From Alphaproteobacteria bacterium (lineage in GTDB: Bacteria > Pseudomonadota > Alphaproteobacteria > SP197): 7,487 nucleotides of DNA. Below, one piece after another: positions 1-6,604 of this stretch. The position numbers and the translations under genes were made by a program. The notes below the pieces were generated by a model, which saw only the letters and a list, made by a program, of their open reading frames with translations, was not told where the DNA came from and searched no databases. Location of the stretch: NCBI GenBank assembly GCA_022822575.1, contig JAJEBJ010000352.1, positions 1 through 7,487 of the forward strand, read 5' to 3'. How positions within the stretch are numbered: position 1 is the stretch's first letter; the number at the start of each line of letters is the position of its first letter.

Positions 1-1577
1 CTGCGCGGCTTTCCGAGGATCCCCGGTGCCGCGTGCTGCTGCTGGAGGCCGGCGGCCGCAATCGCAATCCGATGCTGTCGGTGCCTTTGGCCTTCGTGCC
101 GCTGTTTGGTGACCGCCGCTACTTCTGGTCCCACGAGAGCGAGCCGGAGCCAGGCCTCGACAACCTCCCGAGGCCGCTTCTTCACGGCAGGGGTCTGGGC
201 GGATCATCGTCGATCAACGGCATGATGAGTGTCCGCGGCCACCAGGCCGACTATGACGAATGGGCCGCACTCGGCAACACCGGATGGTCCTATCAAGAGG
301 TCCTTCCCTATTTCCGGCGCCTGGAGTCGCGGCCGCAAGGCGATCCCGCCTACAGAGGCCGGTCGGGGCCGATTTCCATACGGTCCGGACTGGGAAGGAA
401 TCCGCTCTATGACGCCTTCACCGCCGCCGTGCAGCAGGCGGGACATCCGTGGACCGACGACTACAACGGAGCGTCACAGTGGGGCGCCTGCCGGACCCAG
501 TTCTCCATCACCGCCGGTCGGGCCCGGCGCAGCTCACCGCGCGGGGCCTACCTCGAGCCAGCCTCGCGACGGCCCAATCTGCGCATAGAAACGGGCGCGC
601 TTGCCACGCGGATTGCCTTCGAGGGCCGCCGCGCGTCGGCCGTCGAGTACGTGTCCAACGGCCGGGAGAACAGCGCCCGGGCCACCGAGGAAGTTCTCGT
701 TTCGGCCGGCGTCTACAGGACTCCCCAACTCCTGATGCTGTCCGGCGTCGGGCCGGCAGACGCGCTGCGACTCCACGGGATCCCCATCGTCGCCGATCTT
801 CCGGGAACGGGCCGCAATCTCCAGGACCACCTCGGCTCCTTCGTGCAGCAGGCTTCGGCGCAGCCCGTGACCCTGCGTGGAGCAATGCGTCCCTCTGCCC
901 ACATCCCGGCGGTCATCCGCTACCTGCTGTGCGGGGACGGTCTGCTCTCCCACTATCCGGCCGACGCCATGGCGTTTCTCAAGAGCGATCCTGCCCTCGA
1001 CAGACCCGACCTGCAGTTTCTCTTCGGCATCTTCCTGCGCGAACCATCGGGGTCGTCCGTGCCGTCCGGGCAGGTCGCCGACCGTCACGGATACTGCATC
1101 AGCTGGTGTCAGCTTCGCCCTCAATCACGCGGTGCCGTCCGCCTGGCATCGGACGACCCCCTTGTGCCACCACGCGTTCTTCACAACCATCTGGGGCTTG
1201 AAACCGATCGCGCCTCACAGCGCCGCGCCCTAGACATGGCGCGCGAACTTCATGCCTGCAGGTCCTTCGACCCCTTCCGTGCTGGAGAGACGGACCCCGG
1301 TGGATCGGTGAAGACACCCGCCGACATCGACGCCTGGCTGCGTGCCACCTGCCACACGCACTATCACCCGGCCGGAACCGCGGCGATGGGCGTCGACGAT
1401 GACGCCGTAGTTGATCCCGCATTGCGCGTTCGGGGCGTTGAAGCCTTGCGTGTCGTCGATGCCTCGGTGATGCCTCGCCTGACAGGTGGCAACACGAACA
1501 TCCCGACCATCATGATTGCCGAGAAAGCCTCGGATATGATTCGGGGCATTCCGGCACCCGGAGGAACGGCACCGTGA
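1..1577 (+). CDS. GMC-family FAD-dependent oxidoreductase (choline/alcohol dehydrogenase-like), 5' end cut by window
   Basis: Flavoenzyme of the glucose-methanol-choline family, which oxidises alcohols (choline, aliphatic or sugar alcohols) to aldehydes using FAD. The frame is open from base 3: a short stretch ending LSEDPRCR precedes VLLLEAGG, the second FAD-binding strand whose Glu binds the adenosine ribose. The GxGxxG dinucleotide motif and perhaps 15-20 residues therefore lie left of the window, and the GTG at 33 is an internal codon, not the start. Counting from codon 33, GMC signature 1 (GRGLGGSSSIN) is at about residues 52-62 and signature 2 (SAGVYRTPQLLMLSGVG) at 224-240. The catalytic pair is His445 in HYHPAGT and Asn487 in GGNTN, as in choline oxidase and dehydrogenase. 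The length fits the family (about 530 residues). Its stop overlaps the dioxygenase start (GTGA), so the two are co-translated. Family is certain; the alcohol substrate is unknown. Confidence 0.93.
   Translation, partial: ARLSEDPRCRVLLLEAGGRNRNPMLSVPLAFVPLFGDRRYFWSHESEPEPGLDNLPRPLLHGRGLGGSSSINGMMSVRGHQADYDEWAALGNTGWSYQEVLPYFRRLESRPQGDPAYRGRSGPISIRSGLGRNPLYDAFTAAVQQAGHPWTDDYNGASQWGACRTQFSITAGRARRSSPRGAYLEPASRRPNLRIETGALATRIAFEGRRASAVEYVSNGRENSARATEEVLVSAGVYRTPQLLMLSGVGPADALRLHGIPIVADLPGTGRNLQDHLGSFVQQASAQPVTLRGAMRPSAHIPAVIRYLLCGDGLLSHYPADAMAFLKSDPALDRPDLQFLFGIFLREPSGSSVPSGQVADRHGYCISWCQLRPQSRGAVRLASDDPLVPPRVLHNHLGLETDRASQRRALDMARELHACRSFDPFRAGETDPGGSVKTPADIDAWLRATCHTHYHPAGTAAMGVDDDAVVDPALRVRGVEALRVVDASVMPRLTGGNTNIPTIMIAEKASDMIRGIPAPGGTAP
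1560..1566 (+). promoter_or_regulatory. Ribosome binding site of the TauD-like gene
   Basis: GGAGGAA lies 7 bases upstream of the GTG at 1574, inside the last codons of the GMC gene. It supports the GTG that overlaps the GMC stop codon as the true start of the dioxygenase. Confidence 0.7.
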
Positions 1578-2500
1578 CGGCAGGACAGGGACCAGCGCGC
1601 CGACGCATCAGGGTCAACCCCATCGCCGGAACCATTGGCGCAGAAATCGAGGGACTCGACCTCTCGACCCCTCCCGGCGACGAAGTCTTCGCGATCGTCC
1701 ACCGCGCGCTGCTCGATCATCTGGTGATTTTCCTGACCGGCCTGGCGCCTCTCGAGCCCTCGCAACTCACCGCCTTTGCGGCACTCTTCGGCGACATCGA
1801 CCGGGAACCCTTCGTGCATCCCTTCAGGACCCCTCCGGTGGAGGGCCACCCGGAAGTCTTCAGCATCATCAAGGAAGCCTCCCACCGATCCTTCAACATT
1901 GGCGGGTTCTGGCACACGGACGTGACCTACAGGGAACGGCCGCACCTGTGTTCGGTGATCTACGCCCGGGAGACCCCGGCCTTCGGCGGGGACACCATGT
2001 TCGCCAATCAGTACCTCGCCTGGGAAACACTGAATGATGCCATGAAGAATAGGCTCGATGGCATGAGGGCCATCCATTCGAGCGCCATGCCGCATGGTGG
2101 GCAAGGCCCGCGCTTTGCCGCCGTGGCGCGCCACCATGCACCCGATGAAGCCGACCACCTGATGGAGGCGGGTGATCTGGAGGTGACGACGGTCGAGGCA
2201 GTCGAGACCAGCCATCCGGTTGTGCGCCGCCACCCGGAAACCGGCCGCAAGGCGCTCTATGTCAACCGCGGATTCACGTCGCGCTTCGAGGGCATGACCG
2301 AGAGCGAGAGTCTGCCGCTTCTCGAAGACCTGTGGAACCACGCCGTTCGGCCGGAGTTCACCTGCCGCTACCGGTGGTCGAATCACGTCGTCGGTGTCTG
2401 GGACAACAGGGTGGTCCAGCACTACGCCGTCAACGACTACTTCGGGCAGCGCCGGCACATGCAGCGCGTCTCCGTCCACGAGCCTTCGCGTCCGGTCTGA
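1574..2500 (+). CDS. TauD/TfdA-family Fe(II)/2-oxoglutarate-dependent dioxygenase
   Basis: A 308-residue cytosolic non-heme iron enzyme. Members couple decarboxylation of 2-oxoglutarate to hydroxylation of a substrate (taurine, alkylsulfates, phenoxyacetates and others), which often then fragments. The iron triad is visible: His114 and Asp116 in WHTDVTY, and the distal His283 in WDNRVVQHYAVNDY. Arg294 is spaced from the distal His as is the 2-oxoglutarate-binding Arg of TauD, and Arg298 matches the second TauD arginine. GGDT at 138-141 matches the TauD GGDT segment. The length is typical and all metal ligands are intact, so it should be active. The start is a GTG within GTGA shared with the GMC stop, behind a good Shine-Dalgarno sequence. 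No later in-frame start would keep the N-terminal strand. Pairing with a GMC oxidoreductase suggests consecutive oxidations in one pathway. The substrate cannot be told; taurine itself is only one option. Confidence 0.92.
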   Translation: MTAGQGPARRRIRVNPIAGTIGAEIEGLDLSTPPGDEVFAIVHRALLDHLVIFLTGLAPLEPSQLTAFAALFGDIDREPFVHPFRTPPVEGHPEVFSIIKEASHRSFNIGGFWHTDVTYRERPHLCSVIYARETPAFGGDTMFANQYLAWETLNDAMKNRLDGMRAIHSSAMPHGGQGPRFAAVARHHAPDEADHLMEAGDLEVTTVEAVETSHPVVRRHPETGRKALYVNRGFTSRFEGMTESESLPLLEDLWNHAVRPEFTCRYRWSNHVVGVWDNRVVQHYAVNDYFGQRRHMQRVSVHEPSRPV

Positions 2501-2511
2501 TGCGCGGTTCA

Positions 2512-2533
2512 CCACGCTTTCCGGAAGCCGTGG
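2512..2533. terminator. Imperfect hairpin between convergent genes, possible bidirectional terminator
   Basis: The arms CCACGCTT and AAGCCGTGG pair over 8 base pairs with one bulged C and a 5-base loop (TCCGG). The hairpin sits within the 36 bases separating the TauD-like stop (2500) and the Rid stop (2537), 11 bases from one and 3 from the other. The position is what is expected of a shared terminator for two converging operons. No T-tract follows on either strand, so it is not a canonical intrinsic terminator. It may act with Rho, protect 3' ends, or be chance in GC-rich DNA. Confidence 0.4.
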
Positions 2534-2536
2534 CCC

Positions 2537-2959
2537 TCAGCATTCCCGATCCTGCAGCACGGCCCAGACGTCGATTTCCATGTCGAGCCAGGGGCGGGCA
2601 AAGGCGCTGATGACAGCCGTATCGAGGATGATGGGGATACCGCGGAAGTGCTGGCCAAGCACCCTCGAGGCCGGTTCGATGAAGGCGCGGTCCTTCACCC
2701 ACAGCCGGACCTTGCAGACATCCTCGAGGTTGCCACCCGCCTCCGCGAGCAGAGTCCTGAGGTTCTTCATCGCCTGTCCGGTCTGGCAGGCGACGTCGCC
2801 TGGACCATGGAACGTGCCGTCAAGATCGTGCCCGGTCTGGCCGCGTATCGCCAGCCAGCGACCGGCCCGCACCACCATGGCAAGGCGCGATCCCAGTTTC
2901 TGCTGACCGCGGTACCACTGATCGGTGTCGAAGACCCGGAAGCGTTCGTGCGCCGTCAT
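2537..2959 (-). CDS. Rid-family (YjgF/YER057c/UK114) protein, probable imine/enamine hydrolase
   Basis: A 140-residue protein of the Rid superfamily, small trimeric enzymes. The best-known member, RidA, hydrolyses reactive enamine/imine intermediates to ketones and ammonia. Visible features are the N-terminal strand with GRWLAIRGQTG (33-43), the central helix with QAMKNLRTLLAEAGGNLEDV (62-81) followed by CKVRLWVKD, and the C-terminal ARPWLDMEIDVWAVL (121-135). Arg122 aligns with the conserved Arg of RidA that binds the substrate carboxylate, and Glu128 with the conserved Glu. It is somewhat longer than RidA (about 128), so it may belong to another Rid subgroup. The ATG at 2959 is chosen because the family fold begins just after it, and longer in-frame starts would run into the dehydrogenase gene. 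It lies 14 bases after the dehydrogenase stop and is the last gene of the operon. Consuming imines released by amine oxidation upstream would fit, but this is inferred. Confidence 0.88.
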   Translation of the reverse strand: MTAHERFRVFDTDQWYRGQQKLGSRLAMVVRAGRWLAIRGQTGHDLDGTFHGPGDVACQTGQAMKNLRTLLAEAGGNLEDVCKVRLWVKDRAFIEPASRVLGQHFRGIPIILDTAVISAFARPWLDMEIDVWAVLQDREC

Positions 2960-2973
2960 GCCCGGACCGTCCG

Positions 2974-3963
2974 TCAATACCGGAGGCGGGTGCTGACCCG
3001 GTTGCGCAGCCTGGCGCCACGAAGCCGACGCGAAAGGTTGTCGAAGAAGAGGTCGAGCGTGTCGGGAATGTATGTCCTGACATCGTCCGACGAGCAGTGG
3101 GGCGATATGAAGAGATCGGGGATCGTCCAAAGCCGCGAGTCGGGGGGCAGCGGCTCCGGGTCGAAGACATCGAGATGGGCCGCCGCAAGATGACCGCTCT
3201 CGAGGAGGTCGCCGAGTGCATCGACGTCGACGATCGCAGCCCGCCCCATGTTGAGGAGTGTCGCCCCCGGCTTCATCGACGAGAGCCGGCGGCGGTCCAG
3301 AAGGTTGCGGGTTTCGGGGGTGAGCGGAGCCATCACGACCACGGTATCCGCCTCACCCAGCACCGTGTCGATGGCATCGACAGCGACCACCCTGTCGGCC
3401 CAGCGGAACGGCTGGCCACGGCGCGTGACGCCGATCACCGTCATGGCAAGGCGCTGACGCAGCCAGCGCGCCGTCGGGCCGCCCATGCCACCCAGGCCGA
3501 TCACGACAGCCGTCCCGCCCTCGATGCGCGTGGTGAATCGCCGCGACCAGCGACGCTGTGCCTTGGCGTGGGCGAAGTGCGGCAGTCCGTGGGCCATCGC
3601 GAGCACCGACGCCGCGGCAAACTCCGCAGCCTTGGGGCCATGGACGCCGCTGTTGTTGGTGATGGCGAGGCCCCGCCAGGCCCAGTCGAAGGGCTGCAGG
3701 TGTTCGGTTCCGGCTCCGGTGAGCGTGATCCACGTCAGCCTCGGCGCCATGGACCTGAGCTCGTGCATGGGAAACCGCCAGCCGATCAGGATGTCGGCGT
3801 CGGCCACGCCTTCGGCGAAGCGGTCGTGGTCCAGACTCCAGTCAAAGCGGACATGGCGCGCGAGGTGCGGATGACGCGCCAGGGCGTCGGCCACCAGCTC
3901 CCCGGTCACGTGAAAGACGGGCGCCTGGGCGGAAAGGGCGCTGACGTGGACCTTCAGGGTCAT
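2974..3963 (-). CDS. D-2-hydroxyacid dehydrogenase, NAD(P)-dependent (glyoxylate/hydroxypyruvate reductase-like)
   Basis: A 329-residue cytosolic oxidoreductase interconverting 2-oxoacids and D-2-hydroxyacids with NAD(P)H. The Rossmann glycine motif GLGGMG is at 156-161. The catalytic triad of the family is complete: Arg241 in NMGRAAIVD, Glu270 in DVFDPEPLP and His289 in SPHCSS. The N-terminal segment NNSGVHGPKAAEFA (103-116) and the overall length match the family. After the second Rossmann strand the sequence is VIGVTRRG (176-183). It lacks the Asp usual in NAD-specific members and has two arginines instead, which suggests NADP(H), as in GhrA-type reductases. The ATG at 3963 is chosen because it overlaps the Rieske stop as ATGA; an upstream in-frame ATG would only extend the overlap. 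No clear Shine-Dalgarno sequence is seen, so translation probably depends on coupling. The substrate (glyoxylate, hydroxypyruvate or a pathway-specific 2-oxoacid) is unknown. Confidence 0.9.
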   Translation of the reverse strand: MTLKVHVSALSAQAPVFHVTGELVADALARHPHLARHVRFDWSLDHDRFAEGVADADILIGWRFPMHELRSMAPRLTWITLTGAGTEHLQPFDWAWRGLAITNNSGVHGPKAAEFAAASVLAMAHGLPHFAHAKAQRRWSRRFTTRIEGGTAVVIGLGGMGGPTARWLRQRLAMTVIGVTRRGQPFRWADRVVAVDAIDTVLGEADTVVVMAPLTPETRNLLDRRRLSSMKPGATLLNMGRAAIVDVDALGDLLESGHLAAAHLDVFDPEPLPPDSRLWTIPDLFISPHCSSDDVRTYIPDTLDLFFDNLSRRLRGARLRNRVSTRLRY

Positions 3964-5096
3964 GGGTCGAGTACGCGGTCGAGGACCCAATTGTCGATGG
4001 CGTGGACCAGGGGCTCGAGGTGGCTGAACCTGCCTGGCGCAACGAAGGGCGAGCGAAGACCGATCTGCTGGAGATTGGAGACGTCGTTGTCCTCGACGAT
4101 CGACCGGTTCCAGCGTTCGTAGTAGTTGGGCGCCAGTTCGGCAAAATCGCTGCGCCGTGCGGTGGATTCGGGAAAGCAGGACCCGACGATCAGCCGCGTC
4201 TTGCCGGCAGAAAGCGGATGGAGTTCAAGCCACCACATGCAGTCGTAGGTCAGGCCGAACATGGTCGAGGGATAGAGAAGGATGTAGTAGGTCCCCTCGG
4301 CTGAGCGGCCCTCGAGCGTGGGGATATGGGGAAAGCCCTTCATGCCCTCGAGCAGGGCGCGGCTCCCCTTGTGGCGCGTGAAGAGGCCACAGTACTGGCC
4401 ATGGGCCGAAATCGGCGGATTGTGGTCGCGTTTCTGCTTCTGGATGGTCTGCTGGTGAACGGTGGGAACGTGGTAGCTCTCCATCGCGTTCTCGACATAG
4501 ACCTTCCAGTTGCAGTCGAGGTCGTACTCGACGCGTCTGGTCGTCACCATGGCGTCGAGATCGTAAGGGGCGAGGACCTGCGGCAGGTCGCCGAGCCAGG
4601 ACTCCAGCGGTTCGGCCCCGGGATCGAAGTTCAGGAACATGAACCCGGCCCAGATCTCCAGTTTGAGTTCGATGAGACCGAAGTGCTTGCGTTCGAAGCC
4701 GACCGTTTCCTCCATGTCCATGGCGCCGATGAGGCGCCCGTCATCAATGGCATAGGTCCAGGCGTGGTAGGGGCAGGAAAAGGTATGGCACCGTCCCTCG
4801 CCCGACACCACACGGGCGCCGCGGTGACGACAGGTGTTGGCGAAGGCGCGGACCCTTGAATCCCGGCCCCGGACGATGACCACGGGAACACCGACAAAGT
4901 CGAGGGAAAAATAGCAACCCGGTTCCGGCACACGGTCTTCCCGACCGATGAAGTTCCAGCACTTCATGAAGATGGTGTCCACCTCGCGGCGGAAGAAGTC
5001 CTCCGAGGTGTAGCACGCCCCGGGAAGTGTCTCGGCGTCCAGCAGCGGCCTCCTGGTGCCCTCGTAGCGATGCGGGTTGAACAGGTTCTCGTTCAT
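3960..5096 (-). CDS. Rieske non-heme iron oxygenase, alpha (catalytic) subunit, quaternary-amine type
   Basis: A 378-residue oxygenase component with an N-terminal Rieske [2Fe-2S] domain and a C-terminal mononuclear iron domain. The Rieske ligands are Cys89-x-His91 and Cys108-x-x-His111. The iron ligands are His209 and His214 in the NAMESYHVPTVH segment, plus probably Asp336 in VEDNDVSNLQQIG. Glu206 occupies the position that bridges Rieske and iron sites between subunits; most ring-hydroxylating oxygenases have Asp there, while carnitine monooxygenase CntA has Glu. With the 378-residue length and the MttB-like neighbour, this points to N-demethylation or C-N cleavage of a quaternary amine rather than ring dihydroxylation. 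The ATG at 5096 overlaps the MttB-like stop (ATGA) and has a strong Shine-Dalgarno sequence. The sequence before it has no family resemblance. No reductase or beta subunit is visible. Family is very sure; the substrate is inferred from class. Confidence 0.93.
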   Translation of the reverse strand: MNENLFNPHRYEGTRRPLLDAETLPGACYTSEDFFRREVDTIFMKCWNFIGREDRVPEPGCYFSLDFVGVPVVIVRGRDSRVRAFANTCRHRGARVVSGEGRCHTFSCPYHAWTYAIDDGRLIGAMDMEETVGFERKHFGLIELKLEIWAGFMFLNFDPGAEPLESWLGDLPQVLAPYDLDAMVTTRRVEYDLDCNWKVYVENAMESYHVPTVHQQTIQKQKRDHNPPISAHGQYCGLFTRHKGSRALLEGMKGFPHIPTLEGRSAEGTYYILLYPSTMFGLTYDCMWWLELHPLSAGKTRLIVGSCFPESTARRSDFAELAPNYYERWNRSIVEDNDVSNLQQIGLRSPFVAPGRFSHLEPLVHAIDNWVLDRVLDP

Positions 5097-6604
5097 GGTT
5101 CCTCTTCCTTGCGTCGACGCACGAATGCCTCGAGTTCCTCGGCGCGTGCAGGATCGAGCGGCGGCGCCTCGAAGCGCCGCAACAGCTCCTTCCAGATGCG
5201 GTTGGCCCGGCATGTGGCGTTCCTGGCGCCGTCCTCGTGCCAGGTTTCGAAATTGCGCCAGTCGGACAGCATGGGCTGGTAGAACGCGGTGTCATAGTGA
5301 CGAAGGGTATGACGCGCGCCAAAGAAGTGTCCGCCGGGCTGAACCTCGGCAATGGCGTCAAAGGCCAGCGTCTCGTCATTCACGACGAGGGGCTGGAGAA
5401 ACTCGCCGATCATCTGAAGCATCTCGGCATCGAGTACCGCCTTCTCGAAACTGGCCGTCAGACCGCCCTCGAGCCAACCGGCGCCATGGTGAAGGAGGTT
5501 GGCGTGACCGAGTACCGCACCCCAGATGGACATCTGGGACTCGTAGGCCGCCTGGGCATCGACGGTGTTCGAGGCGTTCGTGTTGCTGGACCGGTAGGGA
5601 AGATCGTAGTAGCGGGCCAGCTGACCGCTCACGAGCGTGGCCCTGGTGTATTCCGGTGTCCCGAAAGCCGGTGCGCCTGTTCTCATGTCGACATTGCTGG
5701 TGAAGCTGCCATAGAAGACCGGTGCTCCGGGAGCGACGATCTGGGCGAAGGCGATGCCCGCCAGCGCCTCGGCGTTCTGCTGGACCAGCGAACCTGGAAG
5801 GGTTGTCGGGCTCATGGCGCCGGCGAGCGTGAACGGTGTCAGCGACACCGCCTGGCCGTTGGTTGCCGCCTCGATGAGCCCTTCGAGCATCGGGCCGTCG
5901 ATGCGCCGCGGCGAATTGACATTGATCGTGGTGAAGAATCCGGGCTTCCGGCGCACCTCCTCCCTGGTGACGCCCCGCACGATGGCCAGCATGTCGACGG
6001 CATCGCTGACCCGCTTGCGGCCCAGGCCCGTGGCATGCCAGACCTTGTCGGAGAGCGTCAGGATCGCCTGAATGCAGTCGAGATGGCGTGTTTCGGCGTC
6101 AAGATCGATCGGCGCCACGGGGACGCCGCCACACAGATGCAGGACGTCGAGACTCTGCATGAGCCGGATGTAGTTCTGAAAGTCCGCGAAGTTTCCCTGC
6201 CGGCGACCGCCGTCGAGATCGCTGGCGTTCGCCGGACCGCCCACCGAATTGAAGGCAATGTGGTCGCCGCCGAACGTGACAGAGCGCTCGGGGTTGCGCG
6301 GATGGAGCGTGAATTCCGCCGGCGCCCGAGACACCAGTTCCATGACCAGCGCCCGGTCGAAACGCACGCATTGGCCCGTCACCTCGGCACCGGCTGCCTT
6401 GAGGTGTTCGAGCGCCTCGTCGAGCAGGAATTCGATTCCGAGTTCCTCGAGAACGCGCAACGACGTGTCATGAATGGATTCGAGATGATCGGCGGAGAGG
6501 ATTTCGAGCGGTGGATAGGGATTCACGAGGCGCCGCCATGGCGTCTGCGGCACGAGGTCACCCGCGGGGCGTCGTGCCCGCCTCTTCGAATCCCGCCGTC
6601 TCAC
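5093..6604 (-). CDS. MttB-superfamily (trimethylamine/betaine methyltransferase-like) protein, non-pyrrolysine
   Basis: A 503-residue predicted TIM-barrel protein of the trimethylamine:corrinoid methyltransferase superfamily. Characterised members move a methyl group from a methylamine or quaternary amine (MttB, MtgB for glycine betaine, MtpB for proline betaine, MtcB for carnitine) to a corrinoid protein. Family features are the N-terminal PPLEILSADHLESIHDTSLR with VLEELGIEF (31-59), the central SPRRIDGPMLEGLIEAATNGQ (231-251), the segment VDAQAAYESQMS followed by GHANLLHHGAGWLEGGL (348-382), and the C-terminal GGHFFGARHTLRHY (424-437). There is no in-frame TAG, so it is not a pyrrolysine enzyme. 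The GTG at 6604 is preferred: it follows a GGGAGGA Shine-Dalgarno sequence, overlaps the small ORF's stop (GTGA), and gives a basic RRRDSKRRARR leader. An in-frame ATG at 6763 would run 59 bases into the hydrolase gene. No corrinoid protein is nearby, so the reaction is uncertain. Confidence 0.9.
   Translation of the reverse strand: MRRRDSKRRARRPAGDLVPQTPWRRLVNPYPPLEILSADHLESIHDTSLRVLEELGIEFLLDEALEHLKAAGAEVTGQCVRFDRALVMELVSRAPAEFTLHPRNPERSVTFGGDHIAFNSVGGPANASDLDGGRRQGNFADFQNYIRLMQSLDVLHLCGGVPVAPIDLDAETRHLDCIQAILTLSDKVWHATGLGRKRVSDAVDMLAIVRGVTREEVRRKPGFFTTINVNSPRRIDGPMLEGLIEAATNGQAVSLTPFTLAGAMSPTTLPGSLVQQNAEALAGIAFAQIVAPGAPVFYGSFTSNVDMRTGAPAFGTPEYTRATLVSGQLARYYDLPYRSSNTNASNTVDAQAAYESQMSIWGAVLGHANLLHHGAGWLEGGLTASFEKAVLDAEMLQMIGEFLQPLVVNDETLAFDAIAEVQPGGHFFGARHTLRHYDTAFYQPMLSDWRNFETWHEDGARNATCRANRIWKELLRRFEAPPLDPARAEELEAFVRRRKEEEP
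5100..5110 (-). promoter_or_regulatory. Ribosome binding site of the Rieske oxygenase gene
   Basis: AAGGAAGAGGA (minus strand) lies 3 bases upstream of the ATG at 5096. It is embedded in the Lys-Glu-Glu-Glu codons that end the MttB-like gene. It decides the start in favour of this ATG over the longer upstream in-frame extension. Confidence 0.75.

Noticed and set aside
33..35. GTG at 33 as the start of the GMC gene
   Set aside because: The frame is open upstream and encodes the conserved LSEDP segment before VLLLEAGG, so the true start lies outside the window.
1364..2515. Minus-strand open frame (383 codons) opposite the GMC/TauD-like genes
   Set aside because: It spans the junction of two well-supported + strand genes and has no recognisable motif.
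2960..3130. N-terminal extension of the Rid protein into the dehydrogenase gene
   Set aside because: The extra 57 residues have no family resemblance and overlap the dehydrogenase; the ATG at 2959 gives a normal Rid length.
3097..4122. Long open frame (341 codons) on the + strand opposite the dehydrogenase and the end of the Rieske gene
   Set aside because: It crosses a gene boundary on the other strand, has low-complexity Arg/Gly/His-rich translation and no recognisable domain; the minus-strand genes have complete catalytic residues.
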